NCBI GenBank assembly: GCA_945869935.1
Contig: CAMBSA010000196.1
Location: 1 to 5,070, forward strand
Direction: 5' to 3'
Source: Bordetella parapertussis
GTDB lineage: Bacteria > Pseudomonadota > Gammaproteobacteria > Burkholderiales > SG8-39
Length of the DNA stretch: 5,070 nucleotides
Below the pieces are notes generated by a model. The model worked only from the letters and a program-made list of their open reading frames with translations. It was not told the origin of the DNA and did no database searches. Made by a program: the position numbers and the translations under genes. This document shows, one piece after another, positions 1 to 5,070 of this stretch (position 1 is its first letter; every line of letters starts with the position of its first letter).

Positions 1-353
1 TGCATTCGACCGCCAGCGGGAAGGCGCTGCTTAGCGTGCTCGGCAAGGAAGAGCTCGCGCGCTGGCTGGCCGACAATCCGCTGAAACCGGTCACCTCGAA
101 GACCATCACGACGCGGCAGCGGCTGCTGAAGGACATCGAGGCGGGAAGGGCGCGAGGCTACTTCCGCGCCGCGGGGGAACATTCGGAGGACCTGGAAGTG
201 GTCTCCGTTCCCGTGATGCTGCACAACGAGGTGATCGCGGTCGCCCTGGCCGGACCGTCCCATCGCATGCGGCCCGCTACCGCGAAGTTCGCGGCCCGGC
301 TCCTCGCGCTCAAGCGAAAGCTGGAAGCGGCGGTGACGCCGCAGGCGGCATGA
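1..353 (+). CDS. IclR-family transcriptional regulator, C-terminal part (5' truncated by window)
   Basis: This is the effector-binding end of an IclR-type regulator; the helix-turn-helix half lies left of the window. The frame is open from base 3 and gives 116 residues before TGA. It begins HSTASGKALL, which matches the conserved H-x-TA-x-GKA segment opening the IclR ligand-binding core. Further family landmarks are an R/K-x-GY turn (GYFRAAGEHSEDLE, about 153-194), the core strand VVSVPV and the closing AGPSHRM (249-269), normally S-x-x-GP-x-x-R-M. Full-length members are about 250-270 residues, so roughly the last 45% is present. Such proteins bind small, often aromatic, effectors and control catabolic operons as activators or repressors. 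Its stop overlaps the next start as ATGA, so regulator and monooxygenase are probably co-transcribed and translationally coupled. A GTG at 36 could be taken for a start, but the homology upstream of it shows it is internal. The family call is firm; the effector is unknown. Confidence 0.92.
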   Translation, partial: HSTASGKALLSVLGKEELARWLADNPLKPVTSKTITTRQRLLKDIEAGRARGYFRAAGEHSEDLEVVSVPVMLHNEVIAVALAGPSHRMRPATAKFAARLLALKRKLEAAVTPQAA

Positions 354-1567
354 GAGGGCGAACGCGCGTTCTCATCGCCGGGGGCGGCATCGGTGGCTTC
401 ACCGCCGCGGTCTCGCTGCTGCAAAGGGGCTTCAGCGTCGAGATCCTGGAGAAGTCGCCCCAGCTCGGCGAGGTCGGCGCCGGCGTGCAGAACAGCCCGA
501 ATGCGGTGCGGGTATTCCATGCGCTGGGGCTGCTGCCGGAAATCGAGGCGTGGTGCCACACGCCGCAGGCGCGCGAAGTGCGGCTGTGGAACACGGGTGA
601 AGGCCCCAAGCAGCCGACCCGGAACGCCGATTTTGTCGCCAAGTACGGATTTCCTTTCATCAACATGCATCGCGCTGACCTCCATCGCATTCTCGTTGAT
701 GCGGTGAAGCGCGATCCGAACTCGGCGATCCGCCTGGGCGCGAACTGCACCGGCTTCGAGCAGGATGCGGACGGCGTGACGGTGTCCCTGGAAGGTGGAG
801 AGCGGCTCCGCGGCGCGGCGTTCGTCGCGGCCGATGGCATCCATTCCGTGATGCGGCGCCATCTGTTCGGCCCTTCCACGGCGCGGTTCACGGGCGGCGT
901 GGCCTGGCGCGGGCTCATTCCGGTCGAGAAGCTTCCGCAGCGGATGCGGGAACGGAACGGCGAGACCTGGCTCGGCCACAACGGCCACGTCACCGTCTAT
1001 CCGGTGCGCCGCGGCGAGTTCATCAATGTCGTCGGTCATATCGATCGCGACGACTGGCAGGTGGAATCCTGGATCGAGCGGGGCGAGACCGAAGAGTTCG
1101 CGCGCGACTTCGCCGGATGGCACGAAGAGATCCAGATCATGATCCACGCCATCGAGACGCCCTACAAATGGGCGCTTTACGTGCACGATACCCTGCCGAA
1201 TTGGTCCACCGGCCGGGTGACGCTGCTGGGCGATGCATGCCATCCGATGGTGCCGTACCTCGGGCAGGGCGCAAACATGGCGATCGAGGACGGCTATGTG
1301 CTCGGCCGCTGCTTCGATGCGAACGCGGACGATATTCCCGCGGCGTTGCGGTGCTACGAAGCGGCGCGCCTGCCCCGCACGACACGGGTCGTCAACGAGT
1401 CTGCCGCCAACATGAAGCGATTCCGGACGCCGGTGTTTGCCGATCCCGCGCAGGCGCGGGATTTCGTGAACAACACCTGGAGCAGCCAGATGGACCTGCG
1501 CGCGTGGATCTACGGTTATGACGCCACGTCCGTGCCGGCGACCGAAGCGCAGCAGGCAAACGCGTGA
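350..1567 (+). CDS. FAD-dependent aromatic-ring monooxygenase (3-hydroxybenzoate 6-hydroxylase / salicylate hydroxylase-like)
   Basis: A complete 405-residue class A flavoprotein hydroxylase (PF01494 type), usual length for single-component enzymes that use NAD(P)H and O2 to hydroxylate a phenolic ring, sometimes with decarboxylation. Visible motifs: Rossmann GGGIGG at residues 11-16 with ribose-binding E34; HRADLH at 107-112; the DG motif AADGIH around D162-G163; and the GD motif GDACHPM from 294, followed by GQGANMAIED. The C-terminus has a WIYGYDATSVP stretch typical of salicylate/3-hydroxybenzoate-type enzymes. H213 and Y217 match, from remembered alignments, active-site His/Tyr of 3-hydroxybenzoate 6-hydroxylase and NicC. 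NicC's H47 is Q47 here and its H302 is Y303, so a true NicC is unlikely. ATG 350 is the only start close enough to the Rossmann motif. AGGCGG at 343-348 is too near to be a good ribosome site, so coupling to the ATGA-overlapping regulator is likely. It is cytoplasmic, with no signal peptide. The family is sure; the substrate is open. Confidence 0.95.
   Translation: MRGRTRVLIAGGGIGGFTAAVSLLQRGFSVEILEKSPQLGEVGAGVQNSPNAVRVFHALGLLPEIEAWCHTPQAREVRLWNTGEGPKQPTRNADFVAKYGFPFINMHRADLHRILVDAVKRDPNSAIRLGANCTGFEQDADGVTVSLEGGERLRGAAFVAADGIHSVMRRHLFGPSTARFTGGVAWRGLIPVEKLPQRMRERNGETWLGHNGHVTVYPVRRGEFINVVGHIDRDDWQVESWIERGETEEFARDFAGWHEEIQIMIHAIETPYKWALYVHDTLPNWSTGRVTLLGDACHPMVPYLGQGANMAIEDGYVLGRCFDANADDIPAALRCYEAARLPRTTRVVNESAANMKRFRTPVFADPAQARDFVNNTWSSQMDLRAWIYGYDATSVPATEAQQANA
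1443..1462. repeat. Perfect 8-bp inverted repeat inside the monooxygenase gene
   Basis: ATCCCGCG and CGCGGGAT flank the four-base loop CAGG, an uninterrupted 8-bp stem. It lies in the codons for D-P-A-Q-A-R-D near the monooxygenase C-terminus. No T-run follows, so it is not an intrinsic terminator. It is most likely a chance product of GC-rich coding sequence, although it could act as an mRNA structure. Confidence 0.4.
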
Positions 1568-2445
1568 AGGCTGCGGCCTTCCGCTACGAGCGTCCGTCGT
1601 TCCTGGCGGAAGCCTTGCGGCTGCTGGTGGAAGGCGGCCAGGACGCGCGCGCCATCGCAGGCGGCCAGAGCCTGGTGCCGGCGATGAATTTCAGGCTCGC
1701 GCGGCCGTCGTTGCTGGTTGATCTCGGGCGTATCGCCGCGCTGCGCGGCATCCGGCTGATGGAGGGCGGCGTGCTGGCGGCGGGCGCGATGACGCGTCAC
1801 AGCGACTTCGAGTTCAGCGACCTGGTGCGCGAACGGCTTCCCCTGCTGCATGCCGCGATGCCGGGTATCGCCCACATGCCGATTCGCAACCGCGGCACGA
1901 TCGGCGGCAGCCTCGCCCACGCGGATCCGGCGGGCGATTGGCCCGCGCTGTGCGTCGCGAGCGGGGCCGAACTGGTCCTGAAGAGCAGTCGCGGCGATGA
2001 GCGCGTTTTGCCGGCCGATCAGTTCAGCCGAGGCTTTTTCTCCACTGCGCTTGCCGACGGCGAGCTGATCACGGAAATACGGTTTCCCGCCTGGCCGGAA
2101 GGCCGGCGTTGGGGACTGCAGAAGATGGCACGGCGGCGGGGTGACTTTGCGATCGCGGCCATCGCGTGCACTGCCGACCTGAAGGACGGCAAGGTCTCGG
2201 ACGCGCGGATCGTGGTGTACGGTGCGACGGACGCGCCGCTACTCCTGCCCGAGGCGTGCGGCCATCTGCTCGGGCACGCGCCAAGCGCGGAAAGGGTGGA
2301 GGCCGCCGCTATTGACGCGGCGGCGCGGGCGCCTGTGCGGTCGGATCTGCATGCCAGCACGGAGTACCGCCGCGAACTGGTGCGGGTCCTGACGCGCCGC
2401 GCGCTCGAGCAGGCATTGCCCGAAGCGCGGAGGCCGCATGAATGA
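1564..2445 (+). CDS. Molybdenum hydroxylase FAD-binding (medium) subunit, CoxM/CutM-like
   Basis: This 293-residue protein is the flavin subunit of a three-part xanthine-dehydrogenase-family enzyme. It passes electrons from the [2Fe-2S] clusters to FAD and on to an acceptor. It has the FAD_binding_5 (PF00941) layout. The N-terminus (MKAAAFRYERPS) is characteristic and is followed by AGGQSLVP at residues 32-39, the first FAD pyrophosphate loop. The second loop, NRGTIGGSLAHADPAGD, lies at 109-125. From about residue 175 a CO_deh_flav_C-like domain (PF03450) ends with DLHASTEYRR at 261-270, a hallmark of this subunit. The GTG start overlaps the monooxygenase TGA (GTGA). It fits the family N-terminus exactly and no better start lies nearby. 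No strong Shine-Dalgarno is visible, so translation is probably coupled to the upstream gene. Length is normal, with no broken motif. Medium-small-large gene order is common in CO-dehydrogenase-like enzymes, but nothing marks this as a CO dehydrogenase. Confidence 0.95.
   Translation: MKAAAFRYERPSFLAEALRLLVEGGQDARAIAGGQSLVPAMNFRLARPSLLVDLGRIAALRGIRLMEGGVLAAGAMTRHSDFEFSDLVRERLPLLHAAMPGIAHMPIRNRGTIGGSLAHADPAGDWPALCVASGAELVLKSSRGDERVLPADQFSRGFFSTALADGELITEIRFPAWPEGRRWGLQKMARRRGDFAIAAIACTADLKDGKVSDARIVVYGATDAPLLLPEACGHLLGHAPSAERVEAAAIDAAARAPVRSDLHASTEYRRELVRVLTRRALEQALPEARRPHE
2429..2433 (+). promoter_or_regulatory. Ribosome binding site of the iron-sulfur subunit gene
   Basis: GGAGG ends four bases before ATG 2438, inside the last codons of the flavin subunit gene. 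The motif is strong, but the spacing is shorter than the usual 5-9 bases. It supports ATG 2438 as the start, together with the 8-base overlap with the upstream stop. Confidence 0.55.
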
Positions 2446-2920
2446 CGGGAAGGCGAAGATCCGCCTGACCGTGAACGGCAAGGAGGTGGAAGCTACCGTC
2501 GAGCCGCGCGTAAGCCTTGCGGATTTCCTGCGCGAGGAGTTGCGCCTCACTGGAACCCATCTCGGCTGCGAGCATGGCGTGTGCGGTGCCTGCACCATTC
2601 TCGTCGATGGAGAGGCGATGCGTTCCTGTCTCATGTTCGCGGTGCAGGCCGATGGCGTGTCCGTCACCACGGTGGAGGGCATCACGCCACACGATGGCCT
2701 GAGCCCGCTGCAGGCCGCCTTCCGGCGCCATCACGCGTTGCAGTGCGGATTCTGCACCTCCGGATTCCTGATGACTGCGACAGCCTTGCTGCGCAGGCGC
2801 GCCAAGCCGACGGCGGACGAGGTGCGGGAGGCGCTTTCGGGGAACCTGTGCCGGTGCACGGGCTATGTCCCAATCGTCGACGCTGTCCTCGATGCAGCTC
2901 AACTGTCGCAAGAGGAGTAG
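2438..2920 (+). CDS. Molybdenum hydroxylase [2Fe-2S] (small) subunit, CoxS/CutS-like
   Basis: A complete 160-residue iron-sulfur subunit, the normal length, carrying two [2Fe-2S] clusters that relay electrons from the molybdenum site to FAD. The N-terminal plant-ferredoxin-like domain (PF00111) has C44, C49, C52 and C64 in the pattern C-x4-C-G-x-C-x11-C. The C-terminal helical domain (PF01799) has CGFC at 103-106 and CRC at 138-140 inside NLCRCTGY. All eight cluster ligands are present. The common CTPG after the second motif is CTSG here, a tolerated variant. The start overlaps the flavin subunit's end by 8 bases, and GGAGG precedes it. The final codons Q-E-E-stop also form the AGAGGAG ribosome site for the mini-ORF downstream. 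The large subunit lies in the same reading frame, separated from this TAG by 22 open codons. The family assignment is very firm. Confidence 0.97.
   Translation: MNDGKAKIRLTVNGKEVEATVEPRVSLADFLREELRLTGTHLGCEHGVCGACTILVDGEAMRSCLMFAVQADGVSVTTVEGITPHDGLSPLQAAFRRHHALQCGFCTSGFLMTATALLRRRAKPTADEVREALSGNLCRCTGYVPIVDAVLDAAQLSQEE
2911..2917 (+). promoter_or_regulatory. Strong Shine-Dalgarno for the 2925 mini-ORF
   Basis: AGAGGAG sits in the last sense codons of the small-subunit gene and is seven bases from ATG 2925. Among the sites seen here it has the best combination of match and spacing. It is about 70 bases from GTG 2987, too far to serve the large subunit directly. This is the main reason to believe that the 20-codon ORF, which starts at 2925, is translated. 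Confidence 0.6.
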
Positions 2921-2924
2921 ACCC

Positions 2925-2987
2925 ATGATCCATGCCATCCCCCGCGATGCGGGGTTCGTTCCCCGCGGCAGCAAGGGCGCGCAGTAG
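2925..2987 (+). CDS. Putative 20-residue leader peptide / coupling ORF before the large subunit
   Basis: ATG 2925 opens a short frame, MIHAIPRDAGFVPRGSKGAQ, ending at TAG 2985-2987. It has a strong AGAGGAG seven bases upstream. The last base of its stop is the first base of the large subunit's GTG (TAGTG), an arrangement suited to termination-reinitiation. Most of its length covers alternating GC-rich segments that can fold in two ways (2940-2966). I recognise no peptide family and no run of one amino acid that would suggest classic amino-acid attenuation. Either it is a leader ORF that passes ribosomes to the large subunit and keeps the hairpins open, or it is the true N-terminus of the large subunit separated from its body by an indel. 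The second is less likely, because translation from GTG 2987 already gives a normal family N-terminus. Expression is unproven. Confidence 0.4.
   Translation: MIHAIPRDAGFVPRGSKGAQ
2940..2966 (+). promoter_or_regulatory. Three alternating complementary segments forming mutually exclusive hairpins
   Basis: CCCCGC (2940-2945), GCGGGG (2949-2954) and CCCCGC (2961-2966) follow one another. The middle segment pairs perfectly with either flank. Segments 1:2 give a 6-bp all-GC stem with loop GAT; segments 2:3 give a 6-bp all-GC stem with loop TTCGTT. Only one can form at a time. A weaker 5-bp pairing, CGGCA (2966-2970) with TGCCG (2988-2992), would bury two bases of GTG 2987. It shares base 2966 with stem 2:3. 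The layout resembles a translational attenuator in the only intergenic gap of the operon. Complementarity is seen directly; the regulatory role is inferred. No T-run makes it an intrinsic terminator. Confidence 0.5.
2973..2977 (+). promoter_or_regulatory. Candidate weak ribosome binding site for the large subunit
   Basis: AAGGG lies nine bases before GTG 2987. The match is partial and the spacing is at the long end, so alone it would be modest. It lies in the loop of the possible 2966-2970 / 2988-2992 pairing. Reinitiation from the mini-ORF may matter more. Confidence 0.35.
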
Positions 2988-5070
2988 TGCCGGTACAGAT
3001 CGGCCGGTCGGTTGAGCGGAGCGAGGACGCCCGCTTCCTCTCCGGCCGGAGTTGCTTCGTCGGCGACATCCAGCGGCCGGCAATGCTGCACGCTGTGGTG
3101 GTTCGCAGCCAGGTCGCCCACGCCCTGATTCGCGGCATTGACGCTTCTGCGGCGCTCGCGCTTCGTGGCGTGGTCGCCGTCATCCGCGGGGAGGATATCG
3201 AAGGCGAACTGAAGCCCATTCCGCTGCATGTTTTCACGCCGATTCCCGGGCTCGGCCGGTTCGAGCAGCGGCCGATCGCGAGGGGTCGCGCGGTGTACGT
3301 CGGTGAACCAGTCGCTCTCGTGATCGCTGAAGACCGCTATGTTGCCGAGGACGCTGCCGACCTTGTCGTGGTCGACTACGAGCCCCTCGAGCCGGTCGTG
3401 GACATGCACGTTTCCCGGAAGGACCGGACGGTGATTCATCCGTCGGTCGGGACCAACGTCGCGACGAATTACCGGGTCGGAAAGGGCGATGCTGCTGCCG
3501 CATTCGCCCAGGCCGCCTACACGCGCAAGGAAGCGTTCAAAGTCCACCGTCACGCGGCTGCGCCGTTGGAAACGCGGGGACTCGTGGCGGAGTGGGACGC
3601 GCAGGCCGCGCACATGCGCGTCTGGGGCGCCACCAAGCTACTGTTCCGCAATCGCGCGATCCTGTCGTCGATGCTGGCCCTTCCCGAGTCCCAGGTAGAG
3701 CTGATCGAAGTCGACGTCGGCGGCAGCTTCGGCGTGCGCGATGAGTTCTATCCCGAGGATTTTCTGATTCCCTACGCGGCGAGGAAACTCGGCCGTCCGG
3801 TGAAATGGATCGAGGATCGCCGGGAGCATCTTATCGCCACCAACCATTCGCGCGAGATGCAGTGCACGCTCGAGATCGCGGTGGACCGAAACGGCACGAT
3901 CCTGGCCTTGCGCGGAGACTTGACGGTGGATCTTGGCGCGTATGCGCGGCCGAACGGTGGTGTGGCGCCCAGCAGGGCGATCCAGTTCATGTGTGGCCCG
4001 TACCGAATCCAGAACGCGGAGTTCGAACTGACCGGTGTGATCACGAACAAGACACCTCTGGGCTCATACCGTGGACCTGGCCGCTACGAATCGAGCTACT
4101 TCCGGGAACGCATAGTCGACATTGCGGCGGCCGATCTGGGGATCGATCCCGCCGAGTTCCGCATGCGCAACCTCATTCCGCCGGAATCTATGCCCTGGGA
4201 CGCAGGCTCGCTGCTTCCTGGAGGGGCGAAAGCCGTCTACGACACAGGCAACTATCCCGAGGTCATGAAGAAGGCGCTGGACGCCTTCGGCTACGCCGCG
4301 CTGGCAGGCATGCGCGGCAAGAAAAGCGAGGGCCGCTACCACGGCGTGGGAATCGGATGCTTCGTCGAATCCGGCGGCGCCGGGCAAAGCGAGACCGTGC
4401 GCCTGCTGGTTACCGAGTCGGGCCGCATCAATCTATACACAGGCTCTTCCTCCGCGGGGCAGAGCCATGAGACGGTGCAAGCGCAGATCCTGGCCGACCA
4501 GCTCGAGTTTCCGTTCGAGAACATCGACGTCTTTCATGGCTCGACGACCTATGTGGAGAACGGCTGGGGCAGCTACGCCAGCCGCTCTGCAGTCATGGCT
4601 GGCAGCGCGATCACGCTCGCCGTCAAGACGCTCCGCAAGCAGGTGCTGGAACTGATCGAGCGGCGCACCGACGTGCCGGTCGACGCGCTCGATTGGGAGC
4701 CGGAAAGCGTCATCCGCGGGCCGGATGGGAAAATCGTCGCCACCCTGGCGGACCTCGGCAGGCAGTCCGCCTCCGACCCCGAGCTGCGGCGCGCGCTCGA
4801 GGCGAGCGAAACCTGGGCGAGCAGCCAGCTTACCTACACCTTCGGCGTGCAACTGGCGCACGTCGCGGTGGACCCGGAGACCGCTGCCGTTGAGGTGCTG
4901 CGCTTCCTCACCATGGAGGACATCGGCCGCATGATCAACCCGGCGGTGGTCCACGGCCAGACGCTGGGCGCGTCGATGCAGGGCATCAGTGCCACGCTTC
5001 TGGATCACCTGATCTACGACGACAGCGGGCAGTTGCTTACCGGCAGCTTTGCGGACTACGTGTTCGCGGG
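2987..5070 (+). CDS. Molybdenum hydroxylase molybdopterin-binding (large) subunit, CoxL/XdhB-like, 3' truncated by window
   Basis: The catalytic subunit of the xanthine-dehydrogenase-family enzyme: 694 codons without a stop, then cut by the window end. Relatives are about 750-800 residues, so roughly 60-110 are missing. GTG 2987 is the only usable start after TAG 2918 in this frame. It gives PVQIGRSVERSEDARFLSG, a standard family opening. The hammerhead domain (PF01315) spans about 15-120, followed by the two molybdopterin-binding domains. Motifs: GGSFG at 245-249 (variant of GGGFG), SYRGPGR at 360-366, GQSHET at 491-496 (usually GQGHET), GSYASRSAVMAGSA at 528-541 and EDIGRMINP at 644-652. 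The active-site loop is SYRGPGR, not the AYxCSFR of true form I CO dehydrogenase. There is no selanyl-cysteine site, so CO oxidation is unlikely. The base glutamate expected in a GxGE motif near the C-terminus lies outside the window. No Tat signal is seen, so the enzyme is probably cytoplasmic. Substrate unknown; an aromatic or N-heteroaromatic is inferred from the monooxygenase neighbour. Confidence 0.95.
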   Translation, partial: MPVQIGRSVERSEDARFLSGRSCFVGDIQRPAMLHAVVVRSQVAHALIRGIDASAALALRGVVAVIRGEDIEGELKPIPLHVFTPIPGLGRFEQRPIARGRAVYVGEPVALVIAEDRYVAEDAADLVVVDYEPLEPVVDMHVSRKDRTVIHPSVGTNVATNYRVGKGDAAAAFAQAAYTRKEAFKVHRHAAAPLETRGLVAEWDAQAAHMRVWGATKLLFRNRAILSSMLALPESQVELIEVDVGGSFGVRDEFYPEDFLIPYAARKLGRPVKWIEDRREHLIATNHSREMQCTLEIAVDRNGTILALRGDLTVDLGAYARPNGGVAPSRAIQFMCGPYRIQNAEFELTGVITNKTPLGSYRGPGRYESSYFRERIVDIAAADLGIDPAEFRMRNLIPPESMPWDAGSLLPGGAKAVYDTGNYPEVMKKALDAFGYAALAGMRGKKSEGRYHGVGIGCFVESGGAGQSETVRLLVTESGRINLYTGSSSAGQSHETVQAQILADQLEFPFENIDVFHGSTTYVENGWGSYASRSAVMAGSAITLAVKTLRKQVLELIERRTDVPVDALDWEPESVIRGPDGKIVATLADLGRQSASDPELRRALEASETWASSQLTYTFGVQLAHVAVDPETAAVEVLRFLTMEDIGRMINPAVVHGQTLGASMQGISATLLDHLIYDDSGQLLTGSFADYVFA

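Noticed and set aside
1134..1143. 10-base palindrome GATCATGATC
   Set aside because: It lies inside the monooxygenase coding sequence with no spacing or repeat that would suggest an operator; a single short palindrome is expected by chance.
158..1243. Long open frame on the - strand (361 codons) opposite the regulator and monooxygenase
   Set aside because: It lies antisense to genes with clear family motifs, has no recognisable domain and is rich in Arg/Ala/Pro/His. This is the usual antisense shadow of high-GC coding DNA.
2088..2108. Bulged hairpin CGCC-T-GGCC / GGCC-GGCG with a GGAA tetraloop in the flavin subunit gene
   Set aside because: It is mid-gene, has a bulge and no T-run, and is explained by the codons. 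Such stems are expected by chance at this GC content.
2725..2880. CTSG in place of CTPG in the second iron-sulfur domain as a possible defect
   Set aside because: All eight cysteine ligands are intact, and Ser or Ala at this non-ligand position is tolerated in the family.
2309..3613. Long open frame on the - strand (434 codons) spanning the small subunit, the gap and the large-subunit start
   Set aside because: The translation shows no family motif and its composition is typical of shadow frames. Every eight-cysteine and molybdopterin motif is on the opposite strand. It crosses two real genes.
3805..4470. + strand frame of 221 codons inside the large subunit
   Set aside because: It is a frame-shifted shadow, very rich in Arg and Gly, and the large-subunit frame is continuous and carries conserved motifs through this whole stretch.
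4433..5008. - strand frame of 191 codons near the right edge
   Set aside because: It is antisense to the GQSHET, GSYASRS and EDIGRMINP motifs of the large subunit, and no domain is recognisable.
1..5070. CRISPR arrays, tRNA/rRNA genes, insertion sequences, phage genes or intrinsic terminators
   Set aside because: I saw no spaced direct repeats, no tRNA-like cloverleaf, no transposase motif, no terminal inverted repeats and no GC stem followed by a T-run.

Overview
The window is a compact, GC-rich, bacterial catabolic operon read entirely on the + strand. High GC, four-base start/stop overlaps and an IclR-type regulator attached to an aromatic hydroxylase gene suggest a proteobacterium. Burkholderiales or Rhizobiales-like soil bacteria are my guess, but the sequence does not settle the taxon.

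Layout: (1) 1-353, the 3' end of an IclR-family transcriptional regulator (effector-binding domain only). (2) 350-1567, a complete FAD-dependent aromatic-ring monooxygenase of the 3-hydroxybenzoate 6-hydroxylase / salicylate hydroxylase / 6-hydroxynicotinate monooxygenase type, overlapping the regulator by ATGA. (3) 1564-2445, the FAD-binding medium subunit of a molybdenum hydroxylase, overlapping by GTGA. (4) 2438-2920, its two-[2Fe-2S] small subunit. (5) 2921-2986, a 66-base gap, the only real gap in the operon. It holds a 20-codon mini-ORF with a good ribosome binding site and three alternating GC-rich segments that can form mutually exclusive hairpins. (6) 2987 to the right edge, the molybdopterin-binding large subunit, starting at GTG and cut off by the window end after 694 codons. 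No stretch over 300 bases lacks a gene.

The genes read as one unit. A heterotrimeric xanthine-dehydrogenase/CO-dehydrogenase-family enzyme (medium-small-large order) would hydroxylate an aromatic or N-heteroaromatic substrate with water-derived oxygen. The flavin monooxygenase would add a second hydroxyl with O2 and NAD(P)H, and an IclR regulator would sense a pathway compound. The substrate cannot be read from the sequence. The enzyme families are ordinary. The least ordinary part is the 2911-2992 junction, where a leader-peptide-like ORF ends on the first base of the large subunit's start codon (TAGTG) and contains a switch-like set of complementary segments. That points to translational coupling or attenuation of the large subunit, or alternatively to a frameshifted N-terminus.
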